In this document: positions 14,101 to 26,800 of the stretch, piece after piece
Layout: every line of letters starts with the position of its first letter
Numbering within the stretch: the first letter of the stretch is position 1
From: Trichoderma breve
Lineage: Eukaryota > Ascomycota > Sordariomycetes > Hypocreales > Hypocreaceae
Direction: 5' to 3'
Assembly: GCF_028502605.1 (NCBI RefSeq)
Contig: NC_079235.1
Coordinates: forward strand, 1,922,001 to 1,986,000
DNA length: 64,000 nucleotides
The notes under the pieces: generated by a model
The model's database searches: none
What the model saw: only the letters and a program-made list of their open reading frames with translations
What the model was told of the DNA's origin: nothing
Program-made: the position numbers and the translations under genes

Positions 14101-16968
14101 ATCGTGGTGCCCTACAAACAGACCGACACTAGGAGGAGAAGAAGGAAATTGGGGAAAAGCAAATAAAATACAAAAGAATTAATAAAATCACGAAAGCAAT
14201 TAGGTACACGAGAGCTCCCATTTGCAAGAGGTGCTTTTGCTTTTTTGCGTTTGAAGCTAATCAAAGAGGAGAGCAGCAAGCTCACCGAGCTCGGATTAGT
14301 CGTCGTACCTGTTGCTTTGTCAGGCTCACACCGGTTCATCTGTCTGCCTGACCCAGAGTGTCGGTCGGTACTTGATTTCGGGCTGTAGGGCTGGGTGAGA
14401 AAAAGAGATGCAACAATCTGGACCGCGGCCATAGCTCTTGGACGCCGCGCCAGGTTGACTTCGCTACCCGATACAGTGCAGTGCCACGACAGAGATGCGG
14501 CCCCCAGCTCAAACTCACCCATTCTCTGCTGTTCCAGCGGTGAGTCTAGCAATTAATTCAACGTCTCTTCGGGGATGCCGAGCGGGACGCTGTGCAGCGG
14601 GCGTACGCGGTGCGGGAGGTCTGGGCAAGGATGTTGTTGGCCAGCAGAATCCCAGGGCTCTGTCCGAGCACGCCTATTGGCTGCCCTGGCCGCATCCTGG
14701 CATCGACCTGTGCTGTCTTCTGGGACGCGGTGGGATGGCCTGGCCTGGTTCAGCCCTACGTTCTGTTCACTCCCCTCCTCTCCCCATGATCCTTGCCGTC
14801 GCATCTGTGCTAACTTGGTTTAGACACGCGCCCCCCCCTTCGCAAGGGTTCTTTTGGAACAGAGGCGCCAGAGCCTTTTCTGAACGATCCAATGATCGGT
14901 CTCCGCTCCCCTCCCCGAACCCCTCTCCCGGGAAGCAGACAAGGTGCAACGAGACCGTTTGGTTTCCATCTGCGGGCCAGGCAAGACGTGGCGTTTCCCC
15001 TGCCATTGGCCGCGTTGCAATGGGTCGCCGTCTCGAAATCGGTGGTGCAGTGCCAGAGATTCGGCGAGCAACCAGGGGAAACTCCCCAGCCCGTTGGGTT
15101 TCCCACAGCGTTTACTTCAGATCCCCGAAACAGGTATCGCGTCATGGCTGTCGCTGGAGATTTGAGATGGCAGCTTGGGCTGTTTCGAGTCGCCGATATC
15201 CAGCTCTCTGCCGGTAATTGGTATTACTATCATCATTCATCTTCTTTCCTGCTATTTCGACTTTTAGCGCTAGTAGGGGAAAGGAGGATCCATCTTGAAG
15301 CTCTGTCCAGAGACTACGAAAATAGTAGGAAACACGCTGCGACTGGCTTGCTTGGTCGCATGGAGCTATTGCTAGCCATGTTGGCATTTCGGCTCCTGTA
15401 ACAAAGGACGGACACCGCCAAGTAGAGCAAAACGGCTCGCCGTCCTTCCCTGGGATCCGACCGAGACTGGATTGCGTACGCAGCCCGGCGGCGGCTGTTA
15501 CTTCCGCCCCCTCCTAGCATTGCCATCGACTCCGATGCTTGTCTGCTGCTGTCCCATCGCTCCGTCTCGTCGTCGTCGTCATGGCTCAAGGACCACCCCC
15601 AGCACAGAAAGGCGGCGTCGAAGCTTGTTCGACGACGAGAACAACTCGTGCCCAGTGCGCTCATGCCGTGCAACCCGTTCACGGTGCGTCAATGGTGCCC
15701 TGTCTGGCACCCTTGTCCACCATTGGTGGACTTTGGCCAGCCGGCCCCATCTTGACTCTCGTCGACTGCTCCCTGGTCGACCGCCCTTTTTCAGTGCGGG
15801 AGCTTCAGTTTTGCGGGAGAAAAGGCGGGATGGGCACCGCCGCAGTGGGCACGCCTCGTGCGCTGCACTGCAACACACAGCACAGCACTGCATATGTGGG
15901 CTCTGCCTGAAGGTATGGAGCCCGTGACAATGCACACAAACTTTGGGAGCTGGTGTGGGCCTCGAAGCACAGCGAGAGGCAGACGGACTGGCCACGGCAA
16001 CAAGGGAAAAGAGCTGGCTGCATGCAGCTTCTGCAGTGTCCACGTTTCCCTAAAGCTTCTTGCCTCCCCGGAATGCAGCTTCAGTCGCAGCAGCCTGCAG
16101 CATACAGGGAGGTCGTGGACTAGTCTTGTGGAGGATGCCAGCAACGCTTGGTGATCGGTGTCTCGCCGAGGCTAGGAGCATACCGTCTAATTTTGCTGGT
16201 GCTGCTTTGCGTCTCTAGTTATTCTTGCGGTCACTGCGCACGAGATGGCATCGTGATATCACAAATGATAACAACACCGCCTTCAGTAGTGGCAATCAGG
16301 CTGGCTGTGTTTCATCAAGATGCTGCACACTCTGCAGTGCTAGGCATGCATTTGCCCCTCCCCGGGTCCCCAAAATCATTGACATACGGCCCGTACTGTG
16401 GTGTTTCTTTTGTCATTATCCCGTCCTTGTTACTGCTACAACCACCACTGCTCCCAGCCCACCCGAGTAGGTAGGTAGCAGCACCGTGGCACAGAGCATC
16501 CAATCTTCTTCCAATACCAGGCAACTGGGAATAACACGCACCGTACTGGCACTGCCGCCCGTCCGAGGCCGTCTTTTGCGGGCGCCAGGGAAGCTGGGAA
16601 AGCTGGGGGACAGACACAGAGCCTGGCGAGTGCCGGGTCACGCAGTGTGTCATTATCCAGGCCACTTTATTTTTTGCTCCAATACCGAACAACTTAATAC
16701 CAGAGAGCCCGTCTAATCCTTCTTGTGCTGCCCGAGATGTTTGCCAGCCAAAACATCTCGCTTTCTGTATCTGCACCCTTCATGTCGCTATTCTACAATC
16801 TGCCGCATCCGCCGTCCCCCCCAATGCGAGTACGAGCCAGTCAATGAACGCCACTGCTCCTTTGCAGGACGGACCAGATGAGGTAACGGCTTTGTCCCTA
16901 TCACTATTCAACACGTGCTGGCCTCTCCTCTAACCACGGCGTCGCCGTATGCACCTGCCAGGAGCATC

Positions 16969-17028
16969 TTGCATACAGCGTTGCATACAGCGTTGCATAC
17001 AGCGTTGCATACAGCATTGCATACAGCG
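16969..17028. repeat. 12-bp tandem repeat, five copies
   Basis: Five head-to-tail copies of TTGCATACAGCG, with one substitution in the fourth copy (last base A). It stands just upstream of a CT-rich leader-like stretch and a well-formed intron. The period is a multiple of three but no gene reads through it convincingly. Confidence 0.95.
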
Positions 17029-17291
17029 TCACATTCCGGCCCCTTTGGGCAACATTGACGATGTATCTAGATTGTACCTTTAGGCAGCGTACACCGTCTT
17101 CTGAGCCGCGACTTTTACTCCCTGATACCACCTTACTCTACCTCGCATTCTACATCGGCCCATTATCTTCCCACCTCTTTTCGTCTCTCTTTGTCTCTAC
17201 TTCATACACGCCAGAAACATTTGGAATAGGCTAGCCAGCGCCTCTTTTTCCCCTTCACTGGCTTCTTCTCTTCCTTTTTTGCTCGGCATTA

Positions 17292-17560
17292 ATGGAGTGT
17301 TTCTCTTCAGGCAGCCACCAAACTAGCCATCAGGTAAGGGCAACTTTCTTCATCTTTTCCCCCTTCTTTTAGGGGGCCGGCAGCTCTCTCCATCCCCCTA
17401 GTCGAAACAGAGACATTGGGGGATTGGTCAACCCACGAATGACAGACGAAACTAAACCCTAGATGCAAAACTAACCAGCTAGGTTGGGCTTCGGTGGCAG
17501 AAGTAGTGCCGCCCACCGCCTGCTACAGCAAGACGGCCCCTCGAAATGTTAGGCACAAAT
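17292..17560 (+). ncRNA. Candidate spliced non-coding transcript with one intron
   Basis: A strongly CT-rich stretch (about 17130-17280) is followed by ATG at 17292 with only 14 codons before a donor GTAAGG at 17334. A matching acceptor GGTGGCAG ends at 17500, with a CTAAC branch site at 17471-17475, giving an intron of 167 nt with ordinary fungal geometry. Spliced, the frame stops at the second codon after the junction, so the product would be a 15-residue peptide. The layout resembles the 5' end of a transcript, but no protein follows. It may be a long non-coding RNA or an unproductive leader; the ends are unknown. Confidence 0.3.
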
Positions 17561-18188
17561 GTTCAAGCTTAATAGAACTCTCTTTTTTGGGGGAGAGGTT
17601 TTGTGTGAGTGTGGGGGAGGTACAGGTAAAAGGCATCGTGGGATATCAATCCACGTTGTCTCTCCCCCTTGGTCAGATCAAATGCAAGCTGGACTAATGC
17701 TGGACTAATAGATGCCCTCTCTTCCTTCCCGACGGTAAGCATCGGAGTCGGGAATGGTTGTTTCTGTGATTGATGATCGACGGCGATCGTACATGTATAC
17801 GATTGACTGAAAAGGGAATCTCGACAAATCGCTTACCCCGGCGACGGATCATACGAAAAGGCACATCCCACATCTCCGATGATGCCCCCGAAAAACGCTA
17901 ACCATGGTTATTTGCCGGCCTACGCCAATGATGCTACTTACCGAACGGCCTAATTGACGATTCCTGCTCCGTGGTGTGCTAGCCTCATTCACGTCGATAG
18001 GACAGTTAAGTTGCTGCGTCCCATGCCTTGGCGTGTTTCTGCTTCATGCGACTTTCTTTTCCATTCACCTTCACCTTCTTTTCCTTAGCTTTGTCAACCC
18101 TGAAAATTGCGCCTTTGTAACCTGTTAAAGCGTCCCTGGACTACGTTGGGATGCCTTAGTGCTGGCCAGGTCCCCTTTATCTGGGGGC

Positions 18189-18215
18189 TTTTTTTTTTTT
18201 TTTTTTTTTTTTTTT
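18189..18215. repeat. poly-T run (27 nt)
   Basis: Uninterrupted run of 27 T on the plus strand, the longest homopolymer I see in the window. No coding sequence is adjacent and no target-site duplication is evident. Confidence 0.95.
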
Positions 18216-20820
18216 GCCTATACACCCATGTTTTCATGCATGCAGCAAAGACAAAATCCTATCATATCATGTGTCCTGGGGCGTATGTGGTCTGTTAAAC
18301 GTGGTTCACGTTTTCCAAGCCACTGACCTAGTGTCTGCTTTGGGAGTTCTGCCTGCCAAAAAGAGACATGGTATGTGACAAAAGAAGAGATGAGGAAAAA
18401 AGGAACTACCTACTAGTAATCAGTGAGTGGCCACGGAGATTATCTGTTCACATAAATCAGACAGAAGCGCGCGGGTCCCTCTTCGCTTGGCAAGTGAAGC
18501 TATCTATCTTTGACAACTATTGACACGGCATATGGCTTCATGGAGTCTCCTCATGAATCATGCTGCCGGGGTTCGACTTGAAGCGAAGCATTGAATGCTG
18601 TTTTCTGTGCTTGTTGCGGGGCCAGTTGTCGAGTCAGACTGTCAGAACCATATCTAAAAGAGGCACGGCAGGCGACTCGTAGGCGGAAGACAAAACACCC
18701 GGCTGCCGTCGCGATATCCGGCTAGGTAAGGTCTAAGCTTCAAGGAGTACAAAGTAGAGCGTTGTATTCTGCAGTGATAGTCGTACGGAGTATGTAATGA
18801 AATGTGGGCTGGGGGAACTTGTGTTCCAATGGGCTTGCCACGGTATGTAGCATGGGGGGTCCCTCGTTTCCAGAAAGAGTCTCCTGCATGGACATGGCAC
18901 CTTGATGTTCAGCAAGTGAAGGGCTGTGCCGAGGTGAAGTCGCCGATGTCAAGTTGAAACGGCGTCGAGGAGAAGAAAGGCGCCGTATCTGCTCCGTAGG
19001 ACTGATTATCAGGCGTCTGGAGCAAGAGCAAGCCAGTTGATTCCCGGATAGGTCGGCGATGGCTGGGATGGCCGTGAGCATGGGGGTCGGGGAGCCGCAA
19101 CCAGGGGCCCTGTCTCTTGCACGATACTAGTTGACGCGTTACTGCACGAAAGTCTTGAGCCAGTAAGGGCCAAACCAAGTGTCGGACCAATACGGAGCAT
19201 TAGTACACACCATTTGGCTCCCGGGAGAGATTTGGAGGGTTGGCAGAGCACGTGGTAATATGCAGCGGCAGCAAGCCTAGTTGCCCGGCTGGAGAAATCT
19301 TTCTCGTCAATTTACAAGGGACGAAATACTCAGTACGGAGTAGAACTCGCTGGCACACATTGCTTGTACGAGTATTCGTCGGCATGTTGTGTAAAATTTG
19401 ACAAGCTGGGCCAGGCCAGGCCAGGCATGGTTCACCCATGACATCGTATTCCGTGGGAACCCACAGAGAGGCGAAAGAGGCTCGTGACCCAGCTCAAAGC
19501 AATGACAGAACTCCCCGTAGAACGATGCTACCGTGTCTTCCAGATGCACGCGTACTGAGCTGAAAGAGCCGGCATGGCATGGTTGAGTGGCATTCTCCAG
19601 AGAGGAGCCCATGACAAAGCCCCCAGGGGTAAGACTGTGCTAATCCAGGTACCAGTCGTCTTTAGTAAGGTAGTAAAGAAGGGGCCTCAAGAGAGAAGAG
19701 GGAGGGTGGCACTACTCTAGAGAACGTGGCAGCAGCGTGGGAGGGGATTTGAAGGATTCCCAGTAGATCCCCCCGAGCGCTTGCAGATGTGCGATGCGAC
19801 TCTGTGTTAGCACGACGAGTGAATTCGTGCACGGATGGATCTTGGCTCTGTTAATTGCGAGGCTAAACTGTACGGGAAGAGCATGTATTACATGCCACAC
19901 TTGTACGCGGCAAGGGAAGGGGGGGGAGGGGTCCCCCGATGCAACGTCGTGGGCCAGTTTTGGAGGCTTCTTGGTGTGAGTACCGGGGCAGTGTCAACGC
20001 TCAAGATGGCATGTCGAAAGGACGATGGTGGCAGGCATTGAGGCTCGCGTCGCAAAGAATCCACGGGGAGTGTGCGTGATTTGGGCCTGTCACGGGCGGG
20101 TCGTTTGAGCTGAAGATTCAGACAGGACAAGGAGGTATGTCATGATCTTATTCTTGCTCTTGTTTTTTTCTATCTTTCGCTCATGGGAGGGGTGTTCTTT
20201 GAGGCCGTATACACAATCGTCGATACGAGGCACTGCAGAATGGCTATCTTCCGTGTTGGCGAGCAGCCCCCCCAGATTGCTGATGAGATTGCCCACGTCT
20301 CCCCCATGTCTGCCGCCTCTCTGCCGGCTCGGCCTCATTTTTGTGGTCTCTCATCTGGTTAATTGGGGACTCTTCTTTGCGCTGGGACTGTAAGAGCCAT
20401 CGTGCCGTCATCAATTTTGCGCGGTAATTGCCTTACTGTTCGCGGGACAGCAAGAAAAAAAGGGTCCCCATAAACATGCCCAGGCCCTTTTCTGCTTGGT
20501 GGGCTTACATGGGAGCCACGTACGTGACAGGCACAGGTAATCGCTGCATGGTGGATCGCATCGCATGGGACAAGGCGAGCTCAATTTGCCACCTTGTTTT
20601 TGCGTGTTCGATTTTCGAGATAGGTGCACTAGACATGCCAAGCCACCGGGAGTAGAACCGCGGAGAAGGGGGGATGGGCAGGTAGAAACAAGACTTGAGA
20701 CTCCACGAGGAGCATCTTGTGATGTGTGGATCACGGATGGGTATCTGGCCCATGCTTTGGGGACCTGAACCTGGGAGTGGTGCGAGTAGTTTTGGTCACT
20801 CTCTGGGACTCGGCCTGGTT

Positions 20821-20844
20821 GATGGGATGGGATGGGATGGGATG
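20821..20844 (+). repeat. GATGG tandem repeat forming a G-quadruplex motif
   Basis: Four GATGG units and a partial fifth give four GGG tracts separated by two-base AT loops (20824-20841). This fits the G-quadruplex rule of four G3 tracts with short loops. It is in the gene desert, in a purine-rich plus-strand region. Confidence 0.85.
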
Positions 20845-23800
20845 CTCCGTGAGAAGATGAAGCGTCTGGAGAGAGGGGGAGGAAAAGAAGGGGGAGGGGA
20901 TACCCCAGAATCCAGCTGTGATGATGCGCTGTTGAGTTTTGCTTTTTTCTTCGTGTTTCACTTTCTTTCACTTCTTTTCTTGTTTCCATTTTATTCCCAT
21001 TGAGGCTGTCTCTGTTTCTTGTGGAGTGGTGGTTTTCCCTTTTCTCATTATCTGTCTGATGCCGGCCAAATTGGCCTTGTGCTTATGTACTAGCACTTCG
21101 CACGGCTTGGCGGATCATCGTCGTCCCTTGTCATCTTGCCCCGGTGCACTAGCACATCTTCAAGGGACAGAAAGAGAGAAAGAGAGAGACCAAAAAAAGA
21201 GGGCCAGACCAATGCATGGCCTTTGCCCATTGTTCCAAGCAAGTATGTAGAATAAATTGCCCAGGATAGGCTCAACAAGATCGGACCAGGGGGGGTCATG
21301 CCATATCCCGCCCAGAGTTTCCTGTTGCAGAGAGCGTGGCATTAACCTGCACTGCACTAATTAACGTGTGTATGAGTACGGACAGCAGAGAGAGTGGGAG
21401 ACGTGACATGGGGATGAGGATTTGCCGGAACTGACAGGCAAGTGGGTTCCCTTGCAAATGGGCGTGGTAGGTTTTGGGCACAGCAAATGGTTCGGACAAG
21501 GAGCCGGCATTGCAAGCCGCTGCACAGCAAATGCGTCTGGTAGCAATGATTGGAGAAACGGGCCTGTCAGGGCGCCGGTTAGAGTTGATGGCACCTCATC
21601 TGGGGGGCTCGTGCGTCGAGGCACTAGCAGTCGCATCATCTGCCCGTCTGTCCATATTCATCTCCTCGGGCGTGGAGTGGGATGAAGAAAAGATGGAGAT
21701 GCGGGATGATGGGATGGGAGAGAGAGAGAGCATGCATGGGGGCGTGAGTTTGAGGGGGGAAGCAAAGAGAGAGGGAGAGAGCCGGGGAGCGGCATGACTT
21801 GGCCAAATGGACCGGACAGACAGATTGCATCGCGCAAGAGGATGGGAACGAGATGGGAGATGGACGGCGAGGTGAATCCTTCCGAAGAGGCATTTGCAAA
21901 GAAAATCATGGCATGGGGCCGTAAGGGGTGGGAGACAAGAACAAGGGCAGAAGCGCGCCATTCTGATCCAAGACGACGACGCCATGCCGCTTTTTCATCT
22001 TCTTTTTCTCTTCTCGACTTGAACTGCTTCTCACGATGACTCTTTCTTGCTCCTTCACACCCTCCACGAGGGGGGAGAGACCCCGATGCCACGTTCTCGC
22101 ACGTTTCAGGGCAGCATTAGCGACCTTTGATGTGCCTTGTGCCTTGTACCTGGGGCCGCTGATTCGCGGCCGGCTTCTGCTGTCGGTATTGCCTCTTTCT
22201 GAGCTTCCTTTTGTTCTGGTGGTTCTGCAGCTTTTTCTGGGAGGGGGTTGCATCGAGAGAGGGGAAAAAATAGAAAGACGAAAGGGAAAAGGGAAACCCC
22301 CGTGAGATTTGGGGGTGGGAGCAAAGAAATCTGGCATGTCAATGTCAAAGCTCTTGGGAAGAACGCGTGGTCTTTGTTGGATGTTCCTTCCCCCCAGCCC
22401 ATGGTGAGATTTATTTTTCCTTTTTTTCGCTAGAGTTGCTCTTTTCAGAGCAGGATGTGCAGCAAGGCGTCTATCTTTGTTTGCTCGGGATTTGCGGGGT
22501 GATGAACGTCTTGACCCATGAAAAACAGGTTTTTGGGGTTGTTGATCGTGTTGATTTGACTTTTTACCCTCTTTGTCTTCTAATTGTCATGTGTTTGATT
22601 TTCTGCGAGATGCCTCTGCTATTTTTCGGGGCTGCGCGGTCCGAATGACGGACTTTCCCCTCTTCCAACTCCTTCGCATACGACGAGTACGAGTAAACTT
22701 TACGGTAGGAACAATATTGAAACTTGACGACACGGCACCACTCACACACCCTTTGATATGGAGCATGTCCTCCTACACGAAGGGGGGGTTGACGCCATCT
22801 CGTCCCATCTGCAACGATCCCCAAAGAAGAAGCGAAAGAAGCAGACGCGGAAGCAGAGAAAGATGCGCAATGACATACAGCTGCAAGAGCTGTAGCCCGT
22901 TTGCCTGTAAAGATGGAAAGCTATCTTTGAAGGAATGAGAAGGCGGCCAATGAGGACCGTTGAAGATCTGGCCAAGTTCCCGCCTCTGATAGTACAGCAA
23001 CGACGGCACTACTGTAGCTTCATCCTTCGTAGATGTGATTCGCTTCGGCTTAACCCCTCCCACTCCCACTCACACGCTTCCTCTGTGTGCCCCTTGGGAT
23101 CCTTTTTTTTTGTCTTCTCATCCTATTCCATGCCGCTTCTTCAGCCTGAGCGCACATTGTTCTAGAAAACTCGGCTGCAGGAGTCTACTGCGTGATGTGT
23201 TGTATGTGGTTTGTGCTCACTTGCAGGGCTTTGAGCTGAGCTTGGGCTACATTTTCAGCTCTTCTTCCTAAGTTTGCATGAAGAGGTTGCTGAAGCGAGG
23301 GTGATGAGGTAGTATAGGGTGGGTGTGAAGGGATTGCCAAGTAAAGTAAAGCAAAGCAGTGACGGCATCGCGTATCCCGTATTGCCCACCTCTGTCTACT
23401 GCATGTATCTAGTATCTCTCTATCTCTACAGTAATGACGATGGTTTCTTTCCAGGGTGTATCTAACTCTGTATCTTGCATTGTAAAAGAGGGCAACTCGC
23501 GTACAAGCAGACGGGCTGCCGGACTTGTTAACTCGCCGACAACGACAGAAAGGTAATAGCCGGGGGTGTCTCTTTTGCCCTCCTCTTCGTTACTTGTCTC
23601 GTCTGGGACATTATTTATCTCGTCCCAAATCTCCCGAGATGCAGGCCCTAGTATGGGAACTACCTCGGGTGTGTAGAATTGCAACTAAATGGCCCCAGAT
23701 GCGGGATGGGATGGGCCTCCGGAAGTCGCGTGAGCCAGCCGCGCCCCGAGGCCGCTTTCGCACAGCGGCACATGTCAAGCCGAAGGCCCAAAAGAGAAAT

Positions 23801-26800
23801 GCAAAGTACCGCCACAAGATGAGCGAGATGAGCGAGATACTGTAAAGGCCAATGCAAGGCAAGGCAGAGTTCAGGTCGAAGGAAAAGGTGCACACAGACA
23901 GCAATGGGGGTCAACGAATTGAAGCGGAAGGGATCCGAGGGAGGGGCGTGTGAAAGACGTCAAGTGTGATTGATGGTGATGGGTTTTGATGCATCTGGCA
24001 TCTGCACATGGAGAGGATTGAAGGGTAGAATGGAAGGGGAGAAAATGAAAGGGCTGGGGCGGTATGACTGGATTGAGACACGTGCGGAGGGTGCAGGATT
24101 GGGATGGACAAGGGCGGGATGGCCACGTTTTTACAATCTGCGACTTTTTTTTGATGTTTATGCCGAACATTTTCGGCTTCTGGGCTTCTTCTTTTTGGAT
24201 GATGTACTCATATGGTAGCAGTGAGAGAGATATTGGGAGGGGTTAAATGGGATTTGATGAGTAAGAAGATTCAAGCGATGCGGTTGGTTTTAGTACTTGG
24301 AGGTTACATTGACGTCTGGAGTATTTGCCAGGTATAGTAAGTAAGATAGACGTTGATTTACATGAACGAGTGGTACAAGCTCGAGAACCGCGACCAAGGC
24401 AATGGGAATGAGCCATGAGGGAGCATCATAATGAGTAGCAAGATGGTGAATCTACCGGTACATCAGGATGGAGTATTGCATGGAGTACATTACATGGAGT
24501 ACACGCTACATGGAGGATGAGGATTGATGGGAATGGATAGACGATTTACTCCATTCGTCGACGGGCATATTACAACCCGTACAGTCCAGTACAAGCACGC
24601 CTTGCCCTGCTTGATCTCTGACCAGGGGTCCCAGCGTCTAATACTGTACACCTACTCGTATGGTAGCACTGCACAGGTGTACAATATGCTCTACTGGACG
24701 TGCTGTAAGATATACATCCATGTACCACCTAGTGCAAGCAGGGTCCAGTGCGCATATCACCAGGCAGAAAACAGAGAGTGATTCGAGCGAGGGTGTAGAT
24801 ATTAGATACTGTAGTGTGTAGTCTACCTAATCTAGGACTTTGTTTGATCGCCCGTCAGTGTGTTTATTTTTGTGGGTTGATTCTATGTCAGTTTCTGGCT
24901 GGTCAAGTCTTGCACCATACGATACAATTCTTCCCATTCGTTAGTCTAGTCGGGCTTTTTACTGCGCCTCACCCTCGCCTATCCAAAAATACATGAGACT
25001 GCACCGGGGCTGGCGTGTCAGTCTAAGTCTCTTTTTTATCTTTAGAAACAAATCGTCGATGTTTCTAATTGATTTGTCCTCAGCGAATAACTTGTTTCTC
25101 GTTCGTTCAATTGATTTGCATCATCGGTTTATTTTTATTTGGTTAGTTAATTCCTCCGGGCTCGTCTGTGGCTGTATTGTAAGGGGGCGTGTGAGTGTGA
25201 GTGTCTGTTTTGGGTTCCATTTACTTTTGGACATGTTTGCGACGCTGTGGGTAGGCAGAACGACGCCGATTCACGCTTCCCAAGTGGGATGGAAACGTAC
25301 GACGTGCATGAAAATCAAATTCCAAATGGTGCACGCCAAAGAAACAGTCCATGTAAAGAAAGATGTGACTCGTACAAGGTATACATCACTGTAGATGCAA
25401 TACTAGTAGTGATAAAGTACAGTAGATGCACATTGCATGTACACGTACAGTACTCTGCCAGACAAACACACGGCAATGTATGAGTGCATACGAGGCCGCC
25501 CCAGACTAGTAAAAATGCACGGCGACAGACTCGGACGCAGCCTATGCAAGACTAGGAATGTCGAAAGAAACGTGTTGCAATCTCTGTAATCTTTCTTGTC
25601 CCGGTGATGAGGCACTGGGATTGGGGATGCCATGCAATGCTACTGTGCCAATCTCTCGTCCAACAATAAACAACAAACTTGGGAAACGAACGCGAGGCCA
25701 TTGCGTTTCGATACACCATCAGCATCATCATCATCAACAACGGTATATGGACATGGCATGGCATGGCATGGCAAGGGGTGGGGGTCCCCATCCAGAAGCA
25801 AGAGCAAGCATCTGTGCTCACTCCCCTGGTCTTGTCTGTCCTGGACTGTCTGTATTTGCCTCTTTGGCCTCATTCTTTATGGCCCTGTCGTTGCATTACG
25901 GGCCCTTGCCCTGCTCCATCCCTTTTTTGTTCCTCCTTGTATTTATCCTCTATCTCTCAGGTCTTCGTTTACATGATTTCTCCTTATGTGCACGTCCCCC
26001 TCGTCCGATGCCCATCGTAGTGTAGCATTCGAACAGGGCATCATCAACAGCGGTAGTATTTGTAGGAAATCATAAATTCACGGAGAAGCGGATAGTCGCG
26101 CTTCTATCCTCGTCCTTTCCCCTCAAATAGAGCCTTGCCCTGGCCTTGCCATGCCAATGCCATGCGAAGCCCGGCAACTCAATTGATTCACCGGCGGGAT
26201 TTTGCCATGTGCCGAGCACGCACGGGCACGGGGGAATGAGATGACGATCACAATGCCCGTCGGACGATGGAATGGAAAGGTACGGCAATGTACGGTAGGA
26301 TTTACCTAGTGCTAGTAGGTATCTTGAAACTTGGACAGGCCATCACTTTAACCCTCTGTCGATTGTCTCTACCCCCCCTCGTCTCTTGTTGCCATCATTT
26401 GCACTGCCTACTAGGTGCCTAGTGATAACTTACAACGTGAGCTAAACTTGCAGCCGCAGATCCCGTGAAGCTTGCCGTCGTCGTCGTTGTTTGTTGCCTT
26501 GATACTTGAACTAGAGTATACTATTCTTGGAGCCAAGCAAAATGCAAGACGCGCGCGTGTTAATAATGCTCTGGTAGCGCCGGATGCCCCTCATCTCCCT
26601 TGTCTCTGCAGAATAAGGAATAGACTCTCCATCCTATCTGTTGCGAATAATGCTACATCATATTACAGCCAGTACGAGTGCTTGTATAAGCAATCTGGAG
26701 TCGATAGGCTATCCAAAAGACAGTTGGTCCAACACAGCTGTGCACAAATCTCACTGCCACGTGGAATCGAATCCCGCCCGGTTATGCCCCCGCAAAACAA

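Noticed and set aside
14495..15217. Longest open frame in the desert (240 codons, plus strand)
   Set aside because: No recognisable motif, Arg/Pro/Gly-rich composition expected of random GC-rich sequence, and equally open frames overlap on the opposite strand.
18571..18600. T-arm-like GGGGTTCGAC sequence, considered as a tRNA
   Set aside because: No complementary stem, A box or anticodon arm could be placed around it.
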